This document shows, piece by piece, positions 1 to 13,900 of a DNA stretch of 64,000 nucleotides (its first letter is position 1; each line of letters starts with the position of its first letter). The position numbers and the translations under genes were made by a program. Source of the stretch: Dioscorea cayenensis subsp. rotundata (Eukaryota > Streptophyta > Magnoliopsida > Dioscoreales > Dioscoreaceae); the NCBI RefSeq assembly GCF_009730915.1, contig NC_052475.1, forward strand, positions 31,867,016 through 31,931,015, read 5' to 3'. Under the pieces are notes generated by a model. It saw only the letters and a program-made list of their open reading frames with translations, did no database searches and had not been told where the DNA came from.

Positions 1-1
1 G

Positions 2-3000
2 CCACACATCTTTGCTATCACTGCAGAGGTGAACAGTGGAAGGTATGCTGGCGAAAAAGAAAATAGAATTAATCAAAGCACAGAGAAAAACACTGGATCT
101 ACTCCATCTCCCATTATGCATGATGCTGAAATTAAGTCCACAACTCCGTTACAAAGGTACTTGCCTATCGTTATGGTATTTTCTTGAAGATTCACTTTTT
201 TTTACTGATCTTGATCTTAATCTTAAACTTATACATTTCTTTCTTATTTTTCTTAATAAATTTTTTTTTAGCTATGCAGACAATACATATTGATAATAAT
301 ACCAAAAAGTCAACTTATATAGGCAGTGAATGCATGATATATATATATTTTGTGTGAGATTGTTTTCAATTGGGTTAACTTATTCTGGTTTAGAATAGTA
401 GCCTTTAGAAGTAGCATTATAACTTTTTTCTCTTAGTAATTATAAACTATATATTTGATTTTGAAAGTTTGGCCTTTGGTTTTTTCTTCAATTTCTACTT
501 GTTTAGATTTAATAACTAATGTATTCAATTTTAAACTCAATATTTCAATTAGTTCATCAAATTCCTCGTAGCCCAGATGAAAATCTTACATTCCAGATTA
601 AGAGTGCATATCCAACTTTTGTAGTTGCTGTGCTAGTGGCTTAGACTCTTAGAGGCACCTTCGAATGTTGGATCTTCCAGTTGAAGAAAGTATGACATCC
701 TAATTTTGTCTTCAAATTAAATTTACTTGTGTAGCTTCCTGGACACCAGAATTATGCACAGAGCCATATAGATGGATGACGAAGGATATGCGAAAGAAAG
801 CCTTTTAGATTCTGTGTTTTTGTGCTGTCTTTTTCTTAATATTAAGATATGCATTATGGTTTTATTTTATTGTTTAAACAATCAAATTGTTCATTTTTTT
901 TAATGCTTGAGTACCTGATATTATTCCTTTCATGTTTCGCTATTTTCCTGATAGGATAATGGAAAAAAAAGTTTACATATTGCTCCTGCTCTACATAGAT
1001 CACAGTTAGTACTGCAGAATCTGATCTCTTTTTGCATGCCCCTTTTTAGCATTATTGTAATTTGCCTGCTTTATTCTTCTCAGCTCTGTAGGTGTACTTG
1101 CCAATGGTCCTTCAAATGCAGAAAGTTTGATGCCACCACAAGGGCATATCTCTCAAGAAGTTGGTGTCAATTGTATCATAAAAACAGAAGAAAATTCTGC
1201 TACTGAATCTATCAAGAAAGGGCCCCTGGCTGATGCTAAAATTAATACTGCATCAAGGCCATCTTTTCTGGGTTCTGAGTCTCCTGATCAGCTTCAGTCA
1301 GCCATGAGGTCAGCACCTGTTGCTGGGGTCTATGCTTCAGCTTCAGACCCTGTTCTAGTGCCAAGCTTTGACACACGTGCTCCAGCTTTAGTGGGTACAA
1401 TCAAACGTGAAGTTGGGAATAAGCAACCGGTTGAAAAAGCCTTTAATAGTGTTGTATCGCATGATGTTGCTGATTCTGCATTACCATCCATAGGCTCAAA
1501 AGAGTCTTCAGAATTGCAAAATAATCACATGCATGGAAAGTTGCTAGGTAAAGAACCTGCAGTTGAAGCAAACCAACAATTGGATGCACCACAGGATGCA
1601 TCATCTTCTCTTGTTAGTTCTGCGGGCAGCAGGCCATCTTCTAATTACAGCAGCCATTCACAACAGCAAAGTGCTCCTCATAAAGGTATTATATGTTTTG
1701 ATTTTGTATGTTCCTATTTATGCATCTATTACCTTCTCCTTTCAGCATGCTTTACTTGTGCAGGACCTAGATGACATCTTTTACTGTTGATCTAATTGAA
1801 TATGGTTAATATCAGGGACAACATTAACATTCTTATGGTTTTTCTAGAACTTTTATCAATTTGCAATGTTCGTAGTGTGGTCAAGGAGTAATCTACTGGA
1901 ACAGAAGTATGGTTTAGCTGGTTCAAGAAACCTATGGTGGCATGGTCCTTGAAATGCAGTCCTAAAACATCTTCTGTAGCCAATCCTTATTTATGTTGGT
2001 ATACCATATGATTCTGGCCTAAAATATTGTTGAATTTGCGAATGCTAACCCAAATTTGCCCTAATGGTTGTCCATTTGTTTTTGCCGGAGTCGTTCTAAG
2101 CTTAGATAAATTGTTGTTGAAAAATGTGAAATTTCTGGTGGTTGGTTCATTTTCCTTACTAATAAAATAAGGCACACGTTTCTGTGCCATTTCTTTCAAC
2201 AATCAATCCATGATTAAACCATTGGCTTCATTATGTTGATGTTGTAAATATGTATTGCTTGGTTTAAGTTTGACTGGGTTGTAGGGCCTCAAATAATTTG
2301 TCTAAAGTGTGAAGTTGAAGTGTGGGCAAACTTGATAATAGCATCCAATTAGATCAGACTAATTTTTTGGTAGACTCCTAAATTGTGGTGGGTTTCATTG
2401 GATGGAATAGTCCGCCTGAAGGTGTTTTTCTTTCTTTTTCTTTAAAAACTTTAGATGACTGCTCTAAAGCATTCTCCTGTTTTGGCATCATTTGTGCCAT
2501 AGCCAGTTGACAAGTTTCAATCTCATAGTACTTTAGAGAACTTTTTTTTTTACCTTTGGGATCAAAATGAAATCTTTATGTTCTTAGATAAACTCTTGAT
2601 TTCCTTTCCTTTAATGTGTTTCTTCCTGAGTTTCCTAATTGAACTTGGACTGAGTTTTTCAAATATGAACTTGTGTTCAGCATGCTTTTATGCTAAGACC
2701 TGTATAATGCATAGTTCTAGCTAATGCTTTTAATGGTGACATTTAATTTAGCAATGGATTAGCAGGAATTAAGCTAGTGGTGGCATTAGCACATTTGCTC
2801 GTCATATCCTTAATTTTTTAATATTGTAGTCTTTTATTGAAATTGATAGATCTTCAACTCAAATAAATGCTGTCTCTATTGGTTATTATGGTGTTGATAT
2901 AGTGCAATTTAAGTTTATGGTCCTATTGGGTTGACCATCTTTGTGAACAAACTTTTTTTTTTGGTTAATATAGAAAAGCACTTTTGGCCCAACCTTAGAG

Positions 3001-6000
3001 TGTTTGATTTGGCCTTTTGAAAAAAAAATGTAGAAATGCCAAGAAAAAAGAATAAAAAAAGAGAAAGACCAAAATGTCCTCAATAATAGCACTAGAGTTT
3101 TTTTTTTCTTTGGGACCAAAATGTCTTTAAAAATTCAAGAATATACTCTCCTTGTCTTTATATCTTATGAACCACACTTGTTCCCCTTTCTTTTCAGCTC
3201 ATGTCTCTAAAGAATGCACTAATGTATTATTTTTTTATCCAAACAACCTATGCAACTCTAGAGCGCTCTTCGCAAATCGCAAGTATGGCATCCAAATGCA
3301 AAGCTACTTTAGCTTCTTGTAGAGGCCCTTAGGGGAAGACAATATTAAAAAAGCACACTTCAGGTGAAGGATATTTAATATCTGATACCATTCTAATCCA
3401 AACCAGCCTATGTCTGTATGATAATGGCTTTGAGCATTATAAGCTCTGTTGCCCAGATATCCAGACAAAATTATCTATTCCACCCTCGTTGATACTCCAT
3501 TAGTTCTATTCTATTTTTGATGCTAATGAAAAAATAATAGAAAATGAGAATAAACGTTGTTGGTCTTTTTTTAATTTTCTCCAAGTTCAGCTTTCAAAAG
3601 TCTGCTGATCGCATGAAGTTTAGTATGATATACTTACTGGTAGTTGGTGCAGGTAAGGAATGGAAAGCAAAGCCAACTCAAGTAAACTCAGCTCAAGTCT
3701 CGGGGGTGCAGGCCACTTCTGACATTGTATCTGTCCCAGCAGAAGCTGTTGGTAGATTACTACCTCCATCAAGTTCTACAGGTTCAGATGATGCTTTGCC
3801 AAAACTCCAAAAGAAGCTAGAAGATCTGCATTTCTCTGACACTAAGCTTGTGATTATTCCTAACCACCTTCAAGTTCCAGAATCTGAAAGATCTGGGTTT
3901 AGTTTTGGTAGCTTTGATGCAAATTTTGGACTCAATACCCACTCTAGAAATCGCGCTGACAGTGAAAAGAGCTCTACACCACTGTCTGAGACATCACAAG
4001 AGATTGAGGAAAATGTTGAGGAGCCTTCTTCAAGGTCAGATTTAATCCCCTCATTCTATTTCTTTCACAGCTCCAGTGGTAGTTCTCTCTCTTATTTGTT
4101 TTTTCCTTTTTTCCGAAGTATCTTTGCCTAAAGGGTGATTTTTGTTTAGTATACAATTGACACATGTAGTATAGCTATTCAAAACTTCAAAAGATCAATG
4201 ATTGGCCCAAACTTTATCATCATATCACGTGAATGCTGAATGAAGTTTGCTATACATTTGCTGAGGATTTTTAGTGATTATTATGCCATTTTGGTCTCTC
4301 AAAATGGTTGGCTTGCCCTTCATTCAAGTTAACTGTGCATGGTAATGGAAAATGGTAGATTTAAACTCATTTTTTAATTTTAACCTAAAGTGCACCATAT
4401 CAGCCTGTGGTTGACACTTGATACCTAACTATCATTTCTTTGAGTTGAAGTTGGCCACCAGTTATTCTTAATTTTTGAGGCTATTATGCTTTTGTTACTT
4501 AGCAGCGCTTATTTTCTCTTCTCATTTGTGTTTCTTTTTGTTCTGACAAGTGACAACTCTTTTATATTACATTTACTCTTTCAATGTGGGTCTGTTTGAG
4601 CTCATTTGGTCTCTTTGTACTTGACTGAAGCATTCAAGTTCCACCTCCAACCACACAAGAAGCGGCAGCTTATCCTGAGGACCCTCATTCATCCACAGAG
4701 AAACTAGAAAATTTGTCATTGATGGGAGCTGGTATTTCCTCAGGAGGCCCTGACATACAAGAGTATGATCAGTCTAAACCAGAATCAACTTTGGCTTCAG
4801 AAGGCCCTCAACACTCGGTTATCCATACGACACCAACCTATTCAACTTTGGGTTTGGTACCGCAAATGCTTAGCCAATTTGCTACCTTTGAGGGCACTGA
4901 GAATCAGCCACGTGATGCCTCTCGGCTCCCTAGCTTTGTTGTAAGTCCTCTGCCACACTTCTCACCTTATGTAATCTATCACGCAATATATTGTGTCTGA
5001 TTGCATCAGGCAATTTTTCATTTATGGGGAATAATTTATGGTTTTGTGTGTATCTGTACTGATACCAAAATCCTTTTATGAAATTGTGCTGTTTCATTAT
5101 ATTCTGTGGTATTTGACCTTGTGACCTGATTTTCACTTAGTAAATTTTTTATGTCAACATTCTATCACCTTTGATGGTATGTAATCTGATCTGGTGCGTA
5201 ACTATCAAACTTAAGTGAATAATTAACCCTCTGGCGGTCATGCCATGAAAATGTGTTGATGTTTGGTTCATTATCTAGTGATGTGAGTTCCTCTCCAACT
5301 GGCCTCTTGGACATAAGCAACATTATGATGGGCATAGATAGCTTGATTTTCCATTTATTGGCTTTTATTTGTCTCCATTATTTGATAGCAATTTCTATGT
5401 TATTATTTTATTTTTATGTAATGCTGCTTTTGGGAACAAGGTAGTGTACTTAAGGCGCCATCTTGTAATATGTGTGTGTGTGTGGAAATGGATATACATA
5501 AGCAACATTATGATGGGCATAGATAGCTTGATTTTCCATTTATTGGCTTTTATTTGTCTCCATTATTTGATAGCAATTTCTATGTTATTATTTTATTTTT
5601 ATGTAATGCTGCTTTTGGGAACAAGGTAGTGTACTTAAGGCGCCATCTTGTAATATGTGTGTGTGTGTGTGGAAATGGATATACATTATTTTTACACACC
5701 AAGCTGCTCATGCCCACAGGCTTTCTTATTTTAGTTTATGCTGCAATTTTCTGCAATTTGTGTGTGTGTGGATATAGATATACATATTACTTTTTAATGC
5801 CGAGCTGCTCATGCCTATAGGGTTTCTCATCCTCATGTACACTACAAATTAGCTGCAGTGTGTGCACGTGTGCATGTACGCGTGCAAATATAGGTGTACA
5901 TATCATTTATCCATGCCAAGCTGCTTATGTCTATAGGGTCATTTTAGTTTATGCTACAGTTATCTGCAATGGTGGATGATATCTAATATCTGATACAATT

Positions 6001-8611
6001 AAGGTGGTTGAGTCAAATATTTGAAGTAAGGCTTTTCTTTTTAGGCACTACTTGAATTTAACTTCTTTTATGTCTTATTAGCTTCAGCATCATTTTGATC
6101 CTTCTGCAAGTTACTATACTCCATTTTATCGGCCTCCCATTGATGGTGATGGTCGCTTCTCTCCCTTCCTTCCACCTGGTGCTGCTGCTAAATTCAATGG
6201 GAACATTGCAGTTGTACCGGCTCAGACTGGGCAGTCTCCACAAGAGGTCTGATTGCCATTCTCATTTATCCTCCAAGTTTATTAGATGGAAAGTTCATTG
6301 AAAATATTGCATTGAAACTTGATCTGTGCATTCTGATCCCACCATACTATACTGGTGTTGCTAGCTATGCATTTATTGTCTTAATGATTTGATTGTCATT
6401 ATTGCTATTGGGATTCTTTTCTTTTGCATGCTTTTGCCATGTTCTTATGAATTGCATTTTCTGTTCTCAAGCTGTGAGTTGCATGTTAGAATTTTGAAGG
6501 AAGTGCCTGGTTAGATGATGCATATTCTATTCTTGTGTTTGATCTAGTTAAGAAGTTAAAACTTCACCTATGATCCATTGAAGAGTTGATAAGCTGATAA
6601 ATCCTCATTTCTATTTCTTTTTTCATTTTATGGTTCCGAAGACTATAATTATCAGTGCCATCTTGACTGTTTTATGCTAGCTATTCAGATAATGCTTTGA
6701 TTTATATGTTTCCACTTCTGATTTCTAATGAGGCCATTGCGTCCATCTTTTATTTTTAGAGTGGGAATTCTTTGGTTGTTTCTTCGGCTGTGCCAACTCC
6801 AGTTGCCACCCAAGCTGCTGGAGTCATACAGAGTTCCATTCCTGTTACTCAGCAACCTGTTCCTGTGTTTCGGCAACCAGCTGGTGTACATATATCACAT
6901 TATCATCCGAACTACTTGCCATATAGTCAGTATATCTCGCCGTTTTTTGTTCCTCCAGCTAATATTCACCCTTTCTTGAGCAATGCCGCATTCCACCAGC
7001 AGCCGCCCACTGGTGGCATATTTACACCTGCAGCACCAGCACCTTCTGCCACCCCTGTCAAGTATACAATTTCTCAATTCAAGTCTGGAACTAACAGTGG
7101 GAACTCAACTCACGTTGGAATGCCTACTGGGTATGGAACATATAACTTGAACACAGCTGGCTATAGTCCCAACCCTACTGTGACTACTGGAAACTCTACA
7201 AGCAATGAGGATCTTACTTCATCCCAGTTCAAGGAAAATAATGTCTATATGACAGGGCAACAGGTATTTATTTTCTTTTTGAGAATTGATGTTCTTTTGC
7301 TCTATTTTTAGTCTTGTCCTCTAAAAGTCCAAGTCCTTATGCTTTTTCTCAAATGGATGATATTGTGCAGTCATTTGATTCACTGAAAATAAAATTTTAA
7401 GTAAGACATATTTTGTCGAGTAATCTAAAACAATAAGTTTATTTTCAATGTCTTGGTTCAATATTTTATCTGGTCTGGAGTACCAAATGGTACATGTTAT
7501 GATAAGCCTTTTGATATGAGAAACTGAAGTTATGTTTCTGTTTCCTGATTGTGTGCTTGATAAAGTATATTACTGCTGTATCACTAATTTGGGAAAAAGG
7601 CACAACTTAAGAATTCAAGTACGGGTGAGGATAGAATTGCCAAAACTCTTGTTCAAAACTTTTATGGAACTAAAGTTTGATTGAGTCTATTGTCATTTGA
7701 TGGCATTGTAAAATATACCCCCAACAATATTCAATATGCTGTCATAGTTGATAGAAAAGCAGGTGTTATATGCCTTAAGTTGTATGTCTATCAAGTTCTA
7801 TGTTTATCATCTTATGAGTTCAATTTTAACTATAGCAAAAAAGGGTTACATTTTCAGTCTCCTTTGATGGTTACAGCAAGTTTAGAGATTGAGGGTTGTA
7901 TGTGTAGTACATATTTTAGAAATGGGGGATGGATTTTAAAGCTAAATATTCTGATTTTTCTTTGAAGGTTCAAAAGTACTGTATGGATCAGTGTATTTTG
8001 TGCTGGTTTTTTCCTGTTCATCTTTTTTTAGGGTTTTCGCACCTGTGAAATCTTAATTATGGGTTAATTGCTCACAATGTTTAATAACAGTTCAGCTTTC
8101 TGGTACCACTAGGTCTATAGTTTCCTATTTCCAAGATCAGATTATTCTCAACTTTGTTCAGCAAATTCTTATACATTTATCTTATGCCATGCTAGGCAGT
8201 TCATTTTGCTTGACTGCTATAAACAGTGAAATTTACTTCATATCAGTTTTGGTGATTACTGTTTTTCTGCACATTTGGTTTACTAATTTCTACATTGGTT
8301 GCCCCTACAAGCAGAGCGAAGGTTCGGCAGTTTGGATTCCTGCTCCAGGACGAGATATTCCTGCCCTGCAACCGAGTTCTTTCTACAGCCTGCCTCCTCC
8401 GGGCCAGCCCTTGTCATTTGCACCGTCTCAAGCTGGCCATGGTGCTTTCACAGGGATCTACCACCCCACCCAGACAGTTGCAGCCACTGCAGTTCATCCG
8501 CTACTCCCACAATCTCAGCCTATGTCCGGTGCAGTTGAAATGGTGGGGCCTCCTGCTGGTGTTTATCAACAGCAACAGCGTGCACAGATCAATTGGACTA
8601 ATAACTACTGA
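2..8611 (+). CDS. GBF-interacting protein 1-like, 3' part (5' end outside window)
   Basis: I read seven exons: 2-156, 1084-1685, 3653-4034, 4631-4940, 6082-6246, 6760-7263 and 8312-8611. All have GT-AG borders and the phases join without a break, giving about 805 residues up to a TAA stop. The protein is low in complexity and rich in Ser, Pro, Gln, Thr and Tyr. It has Pro/Tyr-rich stretches near the middle (HHFDPSASYYTPFYRPP) and ends in QINWTNNY, the kind of tail I associate with plant GIP1-like proteins. Their N-terminal DUF1296/UBA-like domain would lie upstream of the window. In Arabidopsis, GIP1 binds G-box-binding bZIP factors and raises their DNA binding; the role here is inferred from family only. 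The third-exon acceptor at 3651-3652 and the fourth at 4629-4630 were chosen because only these keep phase. Introns are long (up to 2 kb); one carries tandem repeats. No frameshift was found. Confidence 0.8.
5311..5686 (+). repeat. Near-perfect tandem duplication, 185-bp unit, two copies
   Basis: The unit starting ACATAAGCAACATTATGATG at 5311 starts again at 5496, an offset of 185 bp. By eye the two copies are identical except that the second carries one or two extra GT units in its TG microsatellite. It lies in the intron 4941-6081 of the GIP1-like gene. The near-identity points to a recent event, probably unequal crossing-over or slippage helped by the TG tract at the junction. Confidence 0.9.
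5687..5975 (+). repeat. Older degenerate tandem repeats next to the 185-bp duplication
   Basis: Three diverged copies follow the young duplication. Each has a core like AAGCTGCTCATGCC (near 5700, 5803 and 5920), then a TTTCTYATTTTAG-like stretch, a TG-rich tract and a TATAGATATACATAT-like end. They differ by many substitutions and small indels, so they are older than the 185-bp pair. The array suggests the site has amplified more than once. Confidence 0.6.
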
Positions 8612-10690
8612 GAAAGCACATCTTTTGTTAGCAGTAGCCACAAAAGCAAACATACACAGACCATAGGAATGGAGTTTCCAGTTTTCCAATTGGATTCAGT
8701 CAGAAGACATCAGATTTGCATTCATAAGAGATGGCCTGGAAGGAGATTGTATATATATATATTTAAAGGATGGTTGAAATGTAGGGAAGGGCTCCAGATT
8801 TCTCAAGGGAAAATTGAGTGAACTCCACCTCTGACTCATATTAACCATTTTAAAGTTGGTAAAGATGTTTAGTCTCGTCTAGTCTGGCCGGGTCTGGGTC
8901 TGTGCAGGTTGCATGCTATTGCTCTTTGAATTTTCTTTAATCACTCCCCTCCTTTCCCAGTGTTTGTGTTTTGTTCTTTTAGCTCTCTTCATCTCCCTTT
9001 TGGTTCATAGATATAATAACTTTTGTGAGGTAAGCTTTTCTTAAGTCTAGTGGGGTTTTCAGTGTCCCCCTGCCACTACATGTAAAGTAAATTTTGGTAG
9101 TAAGAGTATGTGTTTACTAAGTTTGTATTCGGTGCAATGGGAGCAACAGCAACAACAGCAGCAGCAGCAGCAGTGCAACACCTTCATTTGGTTGTTTTGC
9201 CTAATTTACATTATTGTGGATATTTCTATTTCTCTTTTTGACTTCATAGGACTTTGTCATTCTCCGAATGCAACAACTTTCCTTTTTATTGAACAAAGTC
9301 ACAGAAACAATCTTTACATTTTTTTCCCTAGTTTGTTTCTTTATTGTTATTATTATTATTATTATAATAATTTTGTGACCATTGTTTTTATTTGATTTTA
9401 ATGATTTTATTGATATCATAAAGTTTCTTCTGTTGTATGTGGTTCTCTTCAGATTTGGCTGAACATAATTTGAAGTGAATAAGAATTGGTGACTGATGTT
9501 GGTGAACTACTTTATTGTATTCTTGTTTTAAATGAAAAGAAAAAAAAGGATGATCTCTTCTGTTTGCTATTATGTTTTTTTTTTTTCATCTGTCTGAATC
9601 ATGGACAATTCCAATACAATTTGATTTTTCTCACCTAATGAAGATGAAGGATGGGACAGGTGGATTTTAACTTCAGTTTGGGGATGAATTTTTATTACCT
9701 ATTATTATTCTTTGCCCAGTCACTCACTCAATGCATTATAATGAATCTTGTTCTAGTCAAGGTTTAGTAATCTTACATTATTCATTCTTGTTGATTTTTT
9801 TGTATGCTTGCACAAAGTTAAGTTGGGAGACTGAGTTAAATCCAAATCAAACACCATTCTTTATGTACGTGCACAGCTCATGTGGACTACCAATTTGGTG
9901 TCACATTATCCATGTTCTTTGCATTGCCGGCTATCACATTAATTTTATTTTATTCAAATTGGTTTCGTATACACAATTGACAATACCATTATATCATCAA
10001 CTCAAATATAGTTTTTAGTTTATTTGGGGAAAAAACAGAAAAGAAATCAGATATAAGTAAAATAACGGAATTATTTGAATTTTGAAAAAAATGGGCATGA
10101 ATTTGATATAGAATCATGATTATTTACTTTTGCTCCTTTCAATAACTTCAATATTAGTATAATTTTCATATTCATAAATTTTAAATTTTTATTGTGATCC
10201 TATAAATCTATATTTTAGGTAGCCTTTTTTATCAAATGATGGGATTTTCTGTAATAATTTCTCATTATCATTGAATCACTCGATTCAAATGGCACATGTT
10301 TATCATCAACTTTACAAAGATTTATATTACCAATAATTGATAAGTGTCTATATTTAAGGATGTCAAGGAAACATATAAATACAGAGCAAGGGTTTGAAAC
10401 TTTCGATGATGATGATGATGATGATGATAGATCTTTTTACTATGCGAGTAAAATATTACTCTTTTTACATAGAACCTATATACATTACCTTATCCTGACT
10501 GCCCTCAAAGTCAAACTATCAAAATTAGAAAGTAGAAACTATTGCACGTGGTTTTCTATATGCATATATGATTTTCAAATTTTTGGAGCGTTAAAATGTA
10601 AAAATTCAATAAAGTTTTTTTTTTTTTTTTAAATTTAATAAAATTGTTTTATTTATTTATTTGTTTAACTTTTTGAGGTTTCATGAGTAC
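8612..10690. other. 3' UTR of the GIP1-like gene and intergenic DNA
   Basis: The first 400-500 bases are probably 3' UTR of the gene ending at 8611. A CAA/CAG microsatellite sits at 9142-9173. Poly-T tracts and ATT repeats (about 9347-9365) follow, and a GAT/GATGAT tract lies near 10404-10428. From about 10020 the DNA is very AT-rich. I see no gene; the open frames here have no recognisable protein and no splice logic. Confidence 0.6.
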
Positions 10691-10694
10691 GCTC

Positions 10695-10745
10695 GTAGCT
10701 CTATATAAACCTCTCACCATTTCGTCTTCTTTCTCTTCCTGAGAT
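10695..10745 (+). promoter_or_regulatory. TATA-box core promoter of the PGAP1-like gene
   Basis: CTATATAAAC at 10701-10710 is a good plant TATA box, preceded by AT-rich DNA and followed about 30 bases later by a CT-rich start region (TTTCTCTTCCTGAG). The leader then runs about 190 bases to the ATG at 10935. It contains a telo-box-like AAACCCTAG just before the start codon, common in plant housekeeping genes. The transcription start is inferred, not shown. Confidence 0.55.
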
Positions 10746-10934
10746 CTGAATCCTCGAAGCTCTTCGTGCTTATCCCATCAGCCTTCTTCGCTTCGGTTCA
10801 ATTCCATCTCTCTGAGCTCGAATCCCTCTCCAGATCGAGCTCCATATCGCCCATTTCAGTTCCCTTAACCCTCAGATCGGCAAAACCTACACGGAATCTC
10901 GTTCTCCGATGTTGAAACCCTAGATCTCGGTCCC

Positions 10935-13900
10935 ATGGACGGTTTCGGAGCCAAATTCCGTGTGGGGGCTCTCGCTGCTGGATTTCTATGGCTGATGACT
11001 GCGGCTTTGTTCAAGCTCCTGAAGCCGGTGCCAAACGGCTGCGTGATGACTTATATGTACCCTACCTACATTCCGATCGCCACTCCGGCCAATGTTTCTT
11101 CGGACAAGTATGGGTTGTTCTTGTACCATGAAGGATGGAAGAAGATCGATTTCGCGGAGCATCTCAAGAAGTTGAATGGGGTTCCGGTGCTCTTCATTCC
11201 GGGGAATGGCGGCAGCTACAAACAGGCAAAACCCTAACGCTTTTTTTAGATTCTTGTGTTCATTTTCACTCCAAGATCATATTGATTATAGTCCTTGATG
11301 CCATATGAAATCCTAATTCGTTATACTATATGTCATAATCAAGAACAGAACATTAATTTATTGCAGGCTTGTTTTTCTAAGATTATCTTTGTGGAAGTAG
11401 GGAGTTCTGAGAAATAGTGGAAAAATGGAGTTGTCATATACTGAAACTAAACCCTAAACCCTAAATCATTCGGCAACTTGATTGTTTAGCATGAAGTAGA
11501 TCGTGCATGTAGTTTTTTTCTAATGGTGAAACGCCTCAAAGCTGGTTATCAATGACCTCAAACACTCTATCACTGAAATTCTTGTAATTGAAAAGTGTGG
11601 AGGAGTTTAGGTTTCTGCCATGAAGTTTGATGCCTAAGACAAGCGTGTTGCAGGGTTGTTGTGCCCTGTGAAATTTAACTTGTATATAGGTGTTCTTTTG
11701 TGCATTTTAGTGTGCGTGTGCACTTGTGTATAGAGATGATTTTAACTGTTTATATAGTTCTGTGTTTGATCCCATGTCATCCTTTATTTCTCCTTCGACT
11801 AATACTTATATATTTTCTTTTAGGTGCGGTCTCTGGCAGCAGAATCTGCTAGGGCATATCAAGGAGGGCCATTTGAACCTAGTTTTTATCAGGAGGCAAC
11901 ACTTTTATCTGTGGAGGCTGGAAAAGAATTTATGGAGGAATCAGATGATTTTGCATTTCCTAGCCAATATGTTCGAATGTTGGATTGGTTCGCTGTGGAT
12001 CTCGAAGGAGAACATTCTGCTATGGATGGTCGAATACTTGAAGAGCACACTGAATATGTTGTATATGCTATCCACCGGGTACCTCCTGATTTGTACATAA
12101 ATGCGTTATTTTGTTTTTATTATTTTTTATTTGCTTTAGGAAGCTGCTAACAACATTAAGGCCACAAAAAGTTGCTGAGCTTAATATTTAGAGCTGGCAC
12201 TAATATGTTTAGTTTTTTTTTGTGTGTGTATTATGACTATAATTTAGCAGAAGGAAGATCCCTACTGAGTGTGACTATGACAATACTAGATGTGAAGAAT
12301 GAATAGATAAACTTTTTGTTCCGTGTTTGACCTCTTTTTCTCCTTTGTAAGAGAACTTTAGAATTCTAGTATAGGTTTTACCCCAACATGTCGTGGACGT
12401 GGTAGTTCATACATGCAAAACATATTAGGGTGTATTTGACTGCTTCTAACTTATTATTGAGATTTTCAATTCTATAAATGGATAAAATCTTGTGTTTCAG
12501 AGTAGTTCACTGTAGCATGAACTACTACATGGTATTTAGAATTTATAGCTAATTTCCAAATAAGGTTTAAAATCCTGATTTTGAGTTATGATTAAAATGA
12601 GCTTAAGTCGAATCTGGATTTCATTATGCATCTAGATTTTCACTTATATTATTTGATTCTCTTTTGCACCCTATTTTCTATAGTTTTCATTAATAATTCT
12701 GTTATCTTTTATAGATAGATTACAAAAATCTCAGTTTTTATTTATATATACACCACTACAAAAACCTAAAGCTATACATCCACCCTTCTAAAATTTCTGT
12801 TTTCATATATACCCTTCAAAAACTGAAATTCTTATCCCTTGGTTAAATACGATTTTTTTCTTTTTAAGTATCTTTTTTGGTGTATAATTTTATAAATAAA
12901 AATTATATATATACATATATTTTAAATGGGCATTAATCAAACTATAATGAAAATCATATAAAAAGTAAATATATAAGCTATCTAGAAAATGTTAGGTGTT
13001 CAAAGATGTCAATATAAAAGTTATAGAAGACGTTTTATTTATTTTTGATTCATTGTTTAATGATCATGTGTAAGAATCTCAAATTTTCAGGAGCATATAC
13101 GAAACGAGAAATTTTCAAAACCAAAATTTCAAATCCTTTCAACTAAACATAAAATTTCTAAATCCAAATTTGTAGACATCCCCTCCTAACAAAAAAGTTA
13201 TGCTAATATGAATTTTCAAGTCTGTGTAACTCCAATCAAATGTAACTTCAAATCCAAATTATTTCCAATTACCTCCAAATGTGTTTATATTTATGTGTAA
13301 ATCTATCTTTTCATGAATATGTGTATTCGCAAATGTCAATGATTCTAAAAAAGGGGCAATTTCAATGTGAATTAGTTGAATTGTAAACCATGCCTATTCT
13401 TAATGGTCTATTTATGTTTTTATAGATGAGATGAATAATGTATGGCATTAACATACTAAACTTTCTGAATGTTATTTTGGAAATAAATTTAAAGCATAAC
13501 CAGACCAATATGATCAAATTCACAAAGTTTTTTTTCAAAATATATTAATACTTGGTCTCCATCTTAGCATGTTTGTTAATATATTCAAAGTCGGTGTTAG
13601 ATATCTATGACTTAGTTCTGAATTTCTCTGGAAATTATAGATTTTACCCTTTACAGATCCTGGATCAATATCGTGAATCTCGTGATTCCAGATCCAAAGA
13701 CGGTGTTGAAGTTTCAGAAAATTTGCCCACTAGTGTAATATTGGTAGGCCATTCCATGGGTGGCTTTGTGGCCCGAGCTGCACTTGTCCATCCACATTTA
13801 CAGAATTCAGCAGTAGAGACTATTGTAACTCTCTCAAGTCCACACCAGTGAGCACTACTCTCATTTCATTTTTGACATTCATAAATTTTTATTTATTTTA

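Noticed and set aside
5369-5820. Two overlapping 86-88-codon frames with the same peptide start
   Set aside because: They are copies of one non-coding intronic tandem duplication, not a protein repeat family.
9108-9395. Polyglutamine-containing frame near a CAG repeat
   Set aside because: A CAG microsatellite in the 3' flank; no domain, splice site or start context supports a protein.
11455-11480. Telomere-like AAACCCTAAACCCTAAA as an interstitial telomere
   Set aside because: Only about two units, inside an intron; short telo-box-like motifs are common in plants and also occur in several leaders here.
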